The notes below the pieces were generated by a model that saw nothing but the letters and a program-made list of their open reading frames with translations, was not told the origin of the DNA and made no database searches. Made by a program: the position numbers and the translations under genes. From the NCBI RefSeq assembly GCF_013304825.1, contig NZ_JAAWUO010000006.1:62001-126000 (forward strand): a DNA stretch of 64,000 nucleotides, read 5' to 3'. Source of the stretch: Blautia schinkii (GTDB taxonomy: Bacteria; Bacillota; Clostridia; Lachnospirales; Lachnospiraceae). Positions 48,959-57,307 of the stretch are shown here, piece by piece (position 1 is the first letter of the stretch; every line of letters begins with the position of its first letter).

Positions 48959-50641
48959 TTGAGTAAAAAAATATTCAAGTATATCATGCTGGTTTCATCG
49001 CTGATCACAGTACTGGGACTGGCATTTGTCGTTGGGATCCTTTATCACTATTTTCAGGGACAGCTGATGGATGAACTGAAGAAAGAAGCCGTGTATATTT
49101 CCAGAGGCGTGGAAAGTGCAGGGGTGGATTATCTGCAGCAGCTGAATGATGAGGATTCCAGGATCACTTATGTGGATGAAAGTGGAAAAGTTATCTACGA
49201 CAATGAGGCAAATGTGGAAAGCATGGATAATCACGGACATCGCAAGGAGATCCGTGAAGCAGAGATCAACGGAGAAGGTGCGGATGAAAGAATGTCATCC
49301 ACGCTTTCCGAAAAAACAATGTATTATGCAGTACGCCTTGAAAATGGCAATGTGCTGAGAGTTTCCAGTAACCAGGCTTCTGTATGGATGTTGCTCCTGC
49401 AGCTGCTTCCGCCTTTTGCTGCAGTTCTGATACTTATGCTGCTCCTGTCTGGCGTATTTGCATCCAGGCTTTCCGGGAAGGTTGTGGAACCTCTTAATGG
49501 GCTTGATCTGGAGCATCCGGATGAGAATGATGCCTATGATGAGGTACAGCCGCTTCTCAGCAAGATTGGCAGACAGAGCCGGCAGATCCGTCTGCAGCTT
49601 GAGGCAGCCAGAAGACAGCAGAAAGAATTTTCTATTATCACGGAGAACATGCAGGAGGGACTTCTTGTGATCGACCGTTATACCATGGTACTTTCTGTTA
49701 ACTCCAGTGTGGGAAAGCTTCTTAAGGTAAAGGAGATCAAAACAGGAGAAAGTGTATATCTTCTGAACCGCTCGGAGGAGTTTCGAGGTGTCGTTGGGCA
49801 GGTCCTTGAAGGAAAGCATGAGAACAAGATCCTTCGTCTGGATGGCAGTGAGATTCAGGTGATCGCCAATCCAGTCACAAGAGAAAACAAAACAGAGGGT
49901 GCGGTGATCCTTCTGGTGGATGTGACCGAAAAAGTAGAAAGGGAACAGCTGCGAAGAGAATTTTCCGCCAATGTTTCCCATGAACTGAAAACGCCGCTGA
50001 CTTCCATTTCCGGATTTGCTGAGATTATGCAGGACGGGTTTGTGAAGGATGAGGATGTGAAGGTTTTTGCAGGACGCATCTATAAGGAAGCGCAGAGACT
50101 GATCCGTCTGGTTGGGGATGTGATCCGGATTTCCCGTTTGGATGAAGGCGGATTGCCGTATCAGTGGGAAAAACTGGATCTTTACAGTCTGACTCATGAT
50201 ATTTTTTCTACCTTACATGAAGCTGCCGAAAAGCAGGAAGTGCACATGTATATGGAAGGTGGAAGTACAGTGCTGGATACGGTACCGATGATCATGGAAG
50301 AGGTTCTCTATAATGTCTGCGATAATGCTGTCAAATATAACCGCCGGGGTGGAGAGGTCTTTGTGAGACTGAAGGATGGCGAGGATGCAGTTCGCGTGAA
50401 TGTGCGGGATACAGGGATCGGTATTCCGAAGGAAGATCAGGAACGCATTTTTGAACGCTTTTATCGGGTGGACAAAAGCCATTCCAGGGAAATCGGCGGA
50501 ACCGGTCTTGGCCTTTCCATTGTGAAGCACGGGGTAAAAACTCTGAACGGCAGGCTGTGGCTTAACAGTGAACCGGGACAGGGAACAGAGATCATTATGG
50601 AATTTCCGAAACATCATATGGAAAAGGAAGCAGCAGAGTGA
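48959..50641 (+). CDS. phoR: PhoR-like sensor histidine kinase
   Basis: The 560-residue kinase has two membrane helices (about 9-30 and 145-168) around an extracytoplasmic sensor, then a PAS domain (about 225-320), HisKA with H341 in FSANVSHELKTPLTSISGFA, and an ATPase domain (VCDNAVKYNRRGG, VRDTGIGIPKEDQERIFERF, GGTGLGLSIVKHG). The start is TTG, with GGAAAGG 8 bases upstream. It lies 34 bases after phoU. No response regulator gene is adjacent, which is unusual since phoP/phoB is normally next to phoR. Confidence 0.93.
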   Translation: MSKKIFKYIMLVSSLITVLGLAFVVGILYHYFQGQLMDELKKEAVYISRGVESAGVDYLQQLNDEDSRITYVDESGKVIYDNEANVESMDNHGHRKEIREAEINGEGADERMSSTLSEKTMYYAVRLENGNVLRVSSNQASVWMLLLQLLPPFAAVLILMLLLSGVFASRLSGKVVEPLNGLDLEHPDENDAYDEVQPLLSKIGRQSRQIRLQLEAARRQQKEFSIITENMQEGLLVIDRYTMVLSVNSSVGKLLKVKEIKTGESVYLLNRSEEFRGVVGQVLEGKHENKILRLDGSEIQVIANPVTRENKTEGAVILLVDVTEKVEREQLRREFSANVSHELKTPLTSISGFAEIMQDGFVKDEDVKVFAGRIYKEAQRLIRLVGDVIRISRLDEGGLPYQWEKLDLYSLTHDIFSTLHEAAEKQEVHMYMEGGSTVLDTVPMIMEEVLYNVCDNAVKYNRRGGEVFVRLKDGEDAVRVNVRDTGIGIPKEDQERIFERFYRVDKSHSREIGGTGLGLSIVKHGVKTLNGRLWLNSEPGQGTEIIMEFPKHHMEKEAAE

Positions 50642-50675
50642 ACATAGGTCGTGCAGCGATGATGTTCATAGGCAT

Positions 50676-50728
50676 GCAGCAGAGTGGAAGATGAAAGGCC
50701 GTTCTGTTGTATGTATCTGCTGCTTTTT
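50676..50728 (+). terminator. terminator of the pst-phoU-phoR operon
   Basis: GCAGCAGA (50676-50683) pairs with TCTGCTGC (50716-50723), followed by TTTTTG. Confidence 0.7.
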
Positions 50729-50763
50729 GTATTATAGTATATTGCTGGTTGGAAGCGGATGGT

Positions 50764-50792
50764 TTGACAGACCGGAAGGGTTATGCTATCTT
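50764..50792 (+). promoter_or_regulatory. promoter of the CNNM transporter gene
   Basis: TTGACA (50764-50769) and TATCTT (50787-50792) are 17 bases apart. The leader then carries GAAAGCGGA/TCCGCTTTC (50821-50847). Confidence 0.6.
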
Positions 50793-50860
50793 ATGTAATA
50801 ATAATCAGAATAAGCAACAGGAAAGCGGATGATAACGGTCCGCTTTCTGTATTATAATTG

Positions 50861-50879
50861 GTTCGGAATAATTCCGAAC
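50861..50879. promoter_or_regulatory. 19-bp perfect palindrome in the leader of the CNNM gene
   Basis: GTTCGGAAT, A, ATTCCGAAC: two 9-base arms around a single base. It lies between the promoter and the GAGGGG ribosome binding site. It resembles an operator; the regulator is unknown. Confidence 0.5.
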
Positions 50880-50903
50880 GACTATACTGAGGGGAATAAA
50901 AAT

Positions 50904-52232
50904 ATGATACAGGCAATTATTTTACTGGTATTCCTGATCTTTCTGAACTCTGTTTTCGCAGGTGCGGAAATGGCGATTCTGTCCATGAATGAAGCAAAGA
51001 TGAGGGAGCTGGCGGAAGAGGGAGATCACCGGGCACAGATTTTGATAGAGTTCACAGAACAGCCGGCACATTTTATGACAGCGATCCGTGTAACGGTAAC
51101 TACGGCAGGATTTCTGCAGAGCGCTTTTGCGGCAGAATATTTTGCACAGCCGATGACAGAGGCACTGATAAAGACAGGGATAGATGTACCACAGAATGTT
51201 CTGAAGATCGTATGCATGATCATTGTGACCATACTGCTTTCCTATGTAAGTCTTCTGTTCGGAGAACTGGTGCCAAGACGTCTGGGAATGAAAAATCCGG
51301 ATGAGCTGTCTCTGCGTCTGGCAGGACTTCTTAAGATCGCGATGATCGCAGTCTGGCCGGCTACTGCACTTCTGACAGTAACTGCCAATGGTGTGCTGTA
51401 TCTGATGGGGATCAAACCGGAAGAAAAAGAGGAGCAGGCCACAGAGGAAGAGATCCGTATGCTGCTTACAGAGGGAAATGAACAGGGCAGCATCCAGCAG
51501 GAAGAAAGCGAGATGATCCAGAATGTTTTTGACCTGGATGATACTGCGGCAGATGAGATCTGTACACACAGAAGAGATGTGGTTGTCCTCTATATGGAGG
51601 ATTCAGATGAGGAATGGGAAAGGATCATCAGGGAAAACCGTCACACCTTTTATCCGGTATGTGGGGAAGATCAGGATGATATTATCCATATTTTGGATAC
51701 CAGAGATTATTTCCGTCTGAATGACAGAACCAGAGCTGCTGTTTTGCATCATGCCTGTTATCCGCCGTTTTTTGTACCGGAATCCATGCGTGCCAACCTG
51801 ATCTTCCGGGAAATGAGGGAGAAACGTGATTATTTTGCAGTAGTGCTGGATGAATATGGCTGCTTTGTAGGAATCGTCACCCTGCATGATCTGGTGGAGA
51901 CACTGGTGGGAGACATTGACGACAGGACGGATCTGCCGAAGCCGGATGATATTGAGAAGACAGGAGAACATATCTGGAAAATACAGGGGGGAGCGATCCT
52001 GGATGATGTGGCAGAAGCTATAAATGTGGAGCTTCCTGTAGAAAAATATGATACCTTCAGCGGCTTTGTCTGTGGAGTTCTGGAACGTGTACCGGAGGAT
52101 GGAGAACAGTTCCGATGCAGCTGGAAAAATCTGGATATTGTGGTAAATCAGGTCAGAAACCATACAGTTGTGGAGGGAATCGTTCATGTTCAGCCAGAGA
52201 AAAAAGTGCAGGAACAGAAAGAAGAGATCTGA
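50904..52232 (+). CDS. CNNM/CorC-HlyC family membrane protein (possible metal transporter)
   Basis: The 442-residue protein begins with a DUF21 membrane domain of three or four helices (AIILLVFLIFLNSVFAGAEM, LLFGELVPRRLGMKNPDEL). A CBS pair (about 200-335) with VLDEYGCFVGIVTLHDLVE and a CorC/HlyC C-terminal domain follow. Such proteins are linked to Mg or Co efflux, though they are often annotated hemolysin. I start at ATG 50904 with GAGGGG about 11 bases upstream; the frame is open to 50829. A palindrome upstream may be its operator. Confidence 0.88.
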   Translation: MIQAIILLVFLIFLNSVFAGAEMAILSMNEAKMRELAEEGDHRAQILIEFTEQPAHFMTAIRVTVTTAGFLQSAFAAEYFAQPMTEALIKTGIDVPQNVLKIVCMIIVTILLSYVSLLFGELVPRRLGMKNPDELSLRLAGLLKIAMIAVWPATALLTVTANGVLYLMGIKPEEKEEQATEEEIRMLLTEGNEQGSIQQEESEMIQNVFDLDDTAADEICTHRRDVVVLYMEDSDEEWERIIRENRHTFYPVCGEDQDDIIHILDTRDYFRLNDRTRAAVLHHACYPPFFVPESMRANLIFREMREKRDYFAVVLDEYGCFVGIVTLHDLVETLVGDIDDRTDLPKPDDIEKTGEHIWKIQGGAILDDVAEAINVELPVEKYDTFSGFVCGVLERVPEDGEQFRCSWKNLDIVVNQVRNHTVVEGIVHVQPEKKVQEQKEEI

Positions 52233-52317
52233 CAAAACCTTGTTCAGCCAGGTCAGGGGACAGTTATCGAGAGAAAGATCTCCGGGGATTTATCGACATT
52301 TTCGAACATGTTGTTGC

Positions 52318-52346
52318 TTGAAAGTATGTTATTTTTATGACATAAT
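52318..52346 (+). promoter_or_regulatory. promoter of the TetR-family gene
   Basis: TTGAAA (52318-52323) and CATAAT (52341-52346) are 17 bases apart, 41 bases before the ATG. Confidence 0.5.
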
Positions 52347-52387
52347 AAGGAAATAACCCGAGGGAAGCTTGTGATGGGGGAGAGGAA

Positions 52388-52948
52388 ATGCCAGGTTTTA
52401 CAAGACAGATCATACTGCATACACTGACGGAACTTATGAACGAAAAACCATTGTCCAAGATTACGGTAAAGGACATCGTGGAACGCTGTGGAGTAAACAG
52501 GAATACATTTTACTACCATTTCAGGGATATTCCGGATGCAGTGGAAGCAATGGTAAGGGAAGAGCTGAATGACATTCTGAAGGATCAGAAAGCACCGGAA
52601 TCAGTCAGCGACTGTATGAGAATCCTTGTCAATGCAGTTCAGAAGAACAAAAAAGCCATGATACATCTGTACCGCTCGATCCAGAGGGATGTATTTGCCG
52701 ATTATCTGGATCATGCCGCAGAGCGTGTGGTGGAGGGGCTGATCAACAGGGCGGTCGGAGACTTTGAAATGGATCAGGAGGATAGGCATCTTATAAGCCG
52801 GTATTATAAATGCGTATTTGTGGGAGTGATCCTGGACTGGCTGCGTCATGATATGGATTATGATATCCTGTCAGATATGCATAAGCTGGAGCATATTTAC
52901 GAGAAGAGCCTTGAGAGTCAGTACAAAAATCTGAAAGGAAAGCTATGA
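52388..52948 (+). CDS. TetR/AcrR family transcriptional regulator
   Basis: The 186-residue regulator has the N-terminal helix-turn-helix: ILHTLTELMNEKPLSKITVK, then DIVERCGVNRNTFYYHFRDI. The C-terminal part resembles the DhaS-like group (YYKCVFVGVILDWLRHDMD). GGGGGAGAGG is upstream. It precedes an HdeD-like membrane protein and a radical SAM enzyme on the same strand, though a terminator separates it from them. It may respond to a lipid or membrane stress; the target is not shown. Confidence 0.9.
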   Translation: MPGFTRQIILHTLTELMNEKPLSKITVKDIVERCGVNRNTFYYHFRDIPDAVEAMVREELNDILKDQKAPESVSDCMRILVNAVQKNKKAMIHLYRSIQRDVFADYLDHAAERVVEGLINRAVGDFEMDQEDRHLISRYYKCVFVGVILDWLRHDMDYDILSDMHKLEHIYEKSLESQYKNLKGKL

Positions 52949-53034
52949 TTTCGACTAAATGAAGATTAAAAATATCCATTTAGCTGTAGAACGGGAATGT
53001 TCTCAAATATTAAGATATAGAAACGGTTAATTTT

Positions 53035-53071
53035 GAGCTGGTGTCTGAAATTTAGGCACTGGCTCTTTTTT
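53035..53071 (+). terminator. terminator after the TetR gene
   Basis: GAGCTGGTGTCT and AGGCACTGGCTC form a stem around GAAATTT, followed by TTTTTT. Confidence 0.82.
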
Positions 53072-53146
53072 GTCTGTTTTTTTAAACGACACGGTGATGT
53101 ATAATTCAGTACAATAAATGAGAAAAAATTATCAAGGAGGGAACGT

Positions 53147-53701
53147 ATGGATGACCTGAAACAGCTGAAGCTTGTAAAAAACATCTACATCGTCATGTCA
53201 TTACTGTTCTGCGTGCTGGGTATTTTTCTGATGGCGAAGCCCAAAAGCTCTGTAAAAATGCTGTGCGTGCTCATGGGAATCATGCTGATCCTGTACGGAG
53301 CTATTAAGATCAGCGGATATTTCACAAGAGATGCTTTTTGTCTGGCATTTCAGTTTGATCTGGCTTTCGGGATCCTGCTGATGGCAGTGGGAGTGATCAT
53401 GATAGCCAGAAAAAAATTCGCAGTGGATCTTATTTTTTCAGTGTTTGGAATCCTAATCCTGGCAGATGCCCTGTTTAAGATCCAGATGTCTGTAGATGCG
53501 AAGAGATTCGGTCTGGTACTGTGGTGGCAGATCCTGCTGATCGCACTGGTTACCGGAGTGATAGGATTTCTGGTTTTTATCAGACCATTTGAAGCAGCAG
53601 CCACGATGATGGCACTGGTAGGCTTTTCCATTTTACTGGAAGGGATCCTCAATCTATGGGTCGGAATTCTGACGATCAAGATCATCAAGAGTCGGCTTTA
53701 A
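53147..53701 (+). CDS. HdeD-like DUF308 membrane protein
   Basis: The 184-residue protein has six predicted membrane helices in two halves. Short glycine and basic turns such as LIFSVFGILILADALFKIQM and ALVGFSILLEGILNLWVGIL fit the DUF308/HdeD family. In enterobacteria HdeD relates to acid stress; the role in Clostridia is unknown. AAGGAGG lies 8 bases before ATG. It is 56 bases upstream of a radical SAM gene, likely one operon. Confidence 0.82.
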   Translation: MDDLKQLKLVKNIYIVMSLLFCVLGIFLMAKPKSSVKMLCVLMGIMLILYGAIKISGYFTRDAFCLAFQFDLAFGILLMAVGVIMIARKKFAVDLIFSVFGILILADALFKIQMSVDAKRFGLVLWWQILLIALVTGVIGFLVFIRPFEAAATMMALVGFSILLEGILNLWVGILTIKIIKSRL

Positions 53702-53757
53702 ACATAAACATAAAAATAACCAATCACTTTAGATAATAACATAGGAGGAAATAGAGT

Positions 53758-55134
53758 ATGGGAATCGTAGACAAAGCAAAACAGGCAGCGATCGCAGCTA
53801 CCGTAACAAAAGCACTGGATTATCTTGAGAAGAATCCGGAGACAAACATACCGAAGATCATGGAAATGGTTGATAAAGTAACACCAGATGGCTGGTATGC
53901 AGGACAGAGAAATGCTATCCGTCATTCCATCGAGGCAAAGGATAACTGGTATCAGCTGATCCTTCGTATGTATCAGCTGGATGCAGGTGTACGTCAGACA
54001 TTTTTCCGTAACTTTATTGTAAATGCCAGTCTTAAGGGAAGCGCAACACAGGAAAAGGTATCAGAAGAGAATGACTGCAATGTACCGTGGGCAATTCTTC
54101 TTGACCCTACCAGCGCATGTAACCTTCACTGCACAGGATGCTGGGCAGCTGAGTATGGCCACAAGCTGAACCTGGATCTTGAGACGATTGATTCCATAGT
54201 TAAACAGGGTAAAGAACTGGGAACCTATATGTACATCTACACAGGCGGTGAGCCACTGGTCCGCAAAAAAGACCTGATCAGGATCTGCGAGATGAACCCT
54301 GACTGCGAGTTCCTTTCCTTCACAAACGGAACTCTTATTGACGAAGAATTCTGTCAGGAAATGCTCCGCGTGAAAAACTTTGTTCCGGCTATCAGCCTTG
54401 AGGGAACAGAGGCAACTACAGACGGACGTCGTGGAGATGGTGTATATCAGAAGGTTATGCACGCCATGGAGCTTCTGAAGAGTCACGGACTTCCGTTTGG
54501 CGTTTCAACATGCTACACATCCGCAAACGTAGATGCAGTAAGCAGTGAGGAGTATTTCGATCATCTGATCGAGTGCGGAGCTTATTTTGCATGGTTCTTC
54601 CACTATATGCCGGTTGGAAATGATGCAGCAGCAGATCTTCTTCCCACACCGGAGCAGAGGATCAAAATGTATGACAGCGTCCGAAAATTCCGTGCCACAA
54701 AATCTCTCTTCACTATGGACTTCCAGAACGATGCAGAGTATGTAGGCGGATGTATCGCAGGTGGCCGTCGTTACCTCCATATCAATGCAAACGGAGACGT
54801 GGATCCTTGTGTATTCATTCATTTTTCCAATGCGAACATTAAAGAATGTACACTCCTTGATGCACTGAAGAGTCCGATCTTTATGGAGTATCACAAGGGA
54901 CAGCCGTTCAACAAGAACATGCTTCGTCCTTGTCCGATGCTTGAGAATCCGGAGCTTCTCCGCAAGATGGTTGAGCGTGCAGGAGCGAAATCTACAGATC
55001 TTCAGTCTCCGGAAACAGCTGAGCATCTCTGCGCAAAGTGTGATCACTATGCCGAGGTATGGAAGAAACAGGCAGATGAGCTCTGGCGTGAGAGCCAGGC
55101 AAAAAAAGCTGCAAAAAAATCAACAACTTGTTAA
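53758..55134 (+). CDS. radical SAM enzyme with C-terminal auxiliary Fe-S region
   Basis: The 458-residue enzyme carries the CxxxCxxC cluster at C121, C125 and C128 (LDPTSACNLHCTGCWAAEYG), then the SAM-binding YIYTGGEPLVRK. A SPASM-like C-terminus follows with GGCIAGGRRYLHINANGDVD, PCVFIHF, RPCPMLEN and CAKCDHY. An N-terminal helical domain of about 105 residues precedes it. GGAGG lies 8 bases before ATG. I do not know the substrate. The membrane-protein neighbour hints at a lipid or envelope substrate, but a peptide or small-molecule modifier is equally possible; no precursor peptide is visible. Confidence 0.88.
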   Translation: MGIVDKAKQAAIAATVTKALDYLEKNPETNIPKIMEMVDKVTPDGWYAGQRNAIRHSIEAKDNWYQLILRMYQLDAGVRQTFFRNFIVNASLKGSATQEKVSEENDCNVPWAILLDPTSACNLHCTGCWAAEYGHKLNLDLETIDSIVKQGKELGTYMYIYTGGEPLVRKKDLIRICEMNPDCEFLSFTNGTLIDEEFCQEMLRVKNFVPAISLEGTEATTDGRRGDGVYQKVMHAMELLKSHGLPFGVSTCYTSANVDAVSSEEYFDHLIECGAYFAWFFHYMPVGNDAAADLLPTPEQRIKMYDSVRKFRATKSLFTMDFQNDAEYVGGCIAGGRRYLHINANGDVDPCVFIHFSNANIKECTLLDALKSPIFMEYHKGQPFNKNMLRPCPMLENPELLRKMVERAGAKSTDLQSPETAEHLCAKCDHYAEVWKKQADELWRESQAKKAAKKSTTC

Positions 55135-55141
55135 TTAACAC

Positions 55142-55170
55142 TTGATATAGATGTTGGGATACTGTATAAT
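55142..55170 (+). promoter_or_regulatory. promoter of the NCS2 permease gene
   Basis: TTGATA (55142-55147) and TATAAT (55165-55170) are 17 bases apart. Confidence 0.75.
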
Positions 55171-55176
55171 GAACCC

Positions 55177-55299
55177 GTTTTTCAGGAGTCTGAAATAACA
55201 GTTCAGATAAGAGTGTCGAAACAGAAGAGACACGATACGTGTACTGACAGATAACAGGGCGGTTATATTCAGCAGTGGGGTATAACTGCCTTCTTTTTT
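55177..55299 (+). promoter_or_regulatory. attenuator-type leader RNA of the NCS2 permease gene
   Basis: The leader carries hairpins TCTGAA/TTCAGA (55189-55207) and GTGTC/GACAC (55213-55233). It ends in a clear intrinsic terminator: GGCGGTTAT (55258-55266) with ATAACTGCC (55282-55290) and a T-rich tail to 55299. The ATAACAG in the first hairpin loop could pair with the GTTAT of the terminator arm. The purine riboswitch signatures (TTTCTACC-type loops) are absent. It probably controls permease expression through an unrecognised ligand or protein. Confidence 0.55.
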
Positions 55300-55341
55300 A
55301 TGTTATCGTCAGGACATAGGGAAAGAAAGGATGGATTCATT

Positions 55342-56790
55342 ATGGAAAAACAGGAGAAAAACACAGCCAGCCCTTATGAGCTGGACGGACGCCCGCCTCT
55401 TAAGGTGGCAATTCCCCTTGGACTGCAGCACGTGCTTGCTATGTTTGTGGGTAACCTTACCCCGCTTCTTATCATCACGGCAGCCTGCGGAATCGAAGCA
55501 GGAGGGGATCTTCAGGTTGCATTACTACAGAATGCAATGCTGATCGCAGGAATTGTTACACTTGTACAGGTCTTTACGATTGGACCGGTCGGTGGCAAGC
55601 TTCCTATCGTTATGGGAACAAGTTCAGGCTTCATCGGCGTATGTCAGAGTGTTGCCGGAGTCATGGGAAATGGTATCGTTGCCTATGGTTCGATCATGGC
55701 AGCCTGCTTTATCGGCGGTCTTTTTGAGACTGTTCTGGGAAGCTTTCTGAAGCCCCTAAGAAAATTTTTCCCATCTGTTGTAACAGGTACGGTTGTACTT
55801 TCTATCGGTCTTTCACTGATCGGTGTGGGAATCAGCTCTTTTGGTGGCGGAAGCTCCGCAAAGGATTACGGTTCTCTTGAAAACCTTTTCGTAGGTTTTG
55901 TAGTTCTGATCGTGATCATTGTACTGAAACACGGAACAAAAGGCTTCACAAGCTTTTCTTCAATCCTCATCGGTATTATCGTGGGATACATTCTGGTAAG
56001 TATCATGGCTATGGTACTTCCAACAACATTTACATATGTAGATGACACAGGTGCTACTGTGGAGGCTACAAAGGCCTGGGTTCTCAACTGGGACAAGGTT
56101 GCTCAGGCAAAATGGTTCGCGGTACCGGCACTGATGCCTGTAAAATGGGTATTTGACGCACGTGCGATCGTGCCGATCCTGATCATGTTTATTGTAACTG
56201 CAGTTGAAACAGTTGGTGATATCTCCGGAATCACAGAGGGTGGTCTTGGAAGAGAGGCTACAGATAAAGAGCTTTCCGGTGGTGTTATGTGTGACGGACT
56301 TGGATCTTCCTTCGCTGCACTGTTCGGTGTGCTTCCGAATACATCCTTCAGCCAGAATGTTGGTCTGGTTGCAATGAATAAGGTCGTGAACCGTTTCTGT
56401 ATCGCTACAGGAGGAATCTTCCTAATCGCATGCGGACTGTTCCCGAAGCTTGCTGCACTGATCTCCATCATGCCACAGAGTGTTCTGGGCGGTGCTGCTG
56501 TTATGATGTTCTCATCTATTGTTGTCAGCGGTATCCAGTTAATTACCAAGTGGCCGATCGGACCGAGAAATGTTACGATCGTTTCCGTAGCACTTGGTCT
56601 TGGCTATGGACTTGGCTCCAATACAGCGATCCTGGTGCATCTGCCACAGGCGATCAGCCTGATCTTCGGTGGCTCCGGTATTGTTCCGGCGGCGGTATTT
56701 GCTATTATTCTTAATATTGTTCTTCCGAAGGATGAGAAGAGTGAGATTGAGAGAGCTGAGGAGATGCTGGAGAAAGTTAAGAATAAATAA
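55342..56790 (+). CDS. NCS2 family nucleobase permease (xanthine/uracil type)
   Basis: The 482-residue transporter has about 14 membrane segments. It shows GLQHVLAMFVGNLTPLLIIT, VMGTSSGFIGVCQSV, the substrate-site region VTAVETVGDISGITEGGLGR and the family signature LPNTSFSQNVGLVAM. It imports a purine or pyrimidine base with protons or sodium; xanthine or uric acid is likeliest from the overall pattern, uracil is possible. I start at ATG 55342 with GAAAGG about 12 bases upstream. The leader ahead ends in a terminator, so expression is attenuated. Confidence 0.9.
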   Translation: MEKQEKNTASPYELDGRPPLKVAIPLGLQHVLAMFVGNLTPLLIITAACGIEAGGDLQVALLQNAMLIAGIVTLVQVFTIGPVGGKLPIVMGTSSGFIGVCQSVAGVMGNGIVAYGSIMAACFIGGLFETVLGSFLKPLRKFFPSVVTGTVVLSIGLSLIGVGISSFGGGSSAKDYGSLENLFVGFVVLIVIIVLKHGTKGFTSFSSILIGIIVGYILVSIMAMVLPTTFTYVDDTGATVEATKAWVLNWDKVAQAKWFAVPALMPVKWVFDARAIVPILIMFIVTAVETVGDISGITEGGLGREATDKELSGGVMCDGLGSSFAALFGVLPNTSFSQNVGLVAMNKVVNRFCIATGGIFLIACGLFPKLAALISIMPQSVLGGAAVMMFSSIVVSGIQLITKWPIGPRNVTIVSVALGLGYGLGSNTAILVHLPQAISLIFGGSGIVPAAVFAIILNIVLPKDEKSEIERAEEMLEKVKNK

Positions 56791-56827
56791 GAAAGTGTAA
56801 GAATAAAAAGAGTTTTTTTCTTTTTTT

Positions 56828-56867
56828 GAGACTGTTGGACTTTATTGGTCTGACGGTCTCTTTTTTT
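56828..56867 (+). terminator. terminator after the NCS2 permease gene
   Basis: GAGACTGTTGGAC pairs with GTCTGACGGTCTC around TTTATTG, followed by seven T. Confidence 0.88.
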
Positions 56868-57300
56868 ATAATTTTTTATTTTGGGGATAAAGGTTCAGCC
56901 TTTTGGAAGGCGGTAATTTGCGAGAAGGGGAAGCACTCGGAGTTGCGAAGGCCGTCTCCCCTTCTCGCGCTCTTCCCCTCCTGGCCACGCCGCTGTTCTG
57001 CGTTGTGGAATGTGATTATGTATTGGCGGGATGATGGATTCTACTGTGTTGGATGTGAAGCGTTGTGCCGATCTGTTGGGTGGTGGACGGGAAGGCGGCC
57101 CGCTTGTGGGTCTGTTCACTGGGAATTGGATCGGTTAAAAATATGTGACGTAGTTTATCTGGTTATGGTATACTGTGTTATAGGATATGATTTTAAAAGG
57201 TGAAAAAAATACTATTGAAAATGCTTAATGAAATAAAAAAATATGGCTTAAGATGAAAGCAAATGATGGATAATAATGTATGAACTGCAAAGTATGGAGG
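56868..57300. other. intergenic accessory patch with a 12-bp inverted repeat
   Basis: No supported gene. GCGAGAAGGGGA (56920-56931) and TCCCCTTCTCGC (56957-56968) are perfect inverted arms around 25 bases. The stretch to about 57130 is GC-richer than its surroundings, then composition swings to AT-rich before the DUF3990 gene. CTGTTCACTGG at 57112-57122 matches the left end of the palindromic repeat at 9835. Confidence 0.45.
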
Positions 57301-57307
57301 GTGCAAA

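Noticed and set aside
55177-55299. Purine riboswitch before the NCS2 permease
   Set aside because: The conserved loop sequences and the P1 TATA/TATA closing bases of purine aptamers are missing, so I kept only a generic attenuator call.
56826-57203. 125-codon frame in the GC-rich scar
   Set aside because: It starts in the NCS2 terminator, contains the inverted repeat, and shows no recognisable domain; most likely chance.
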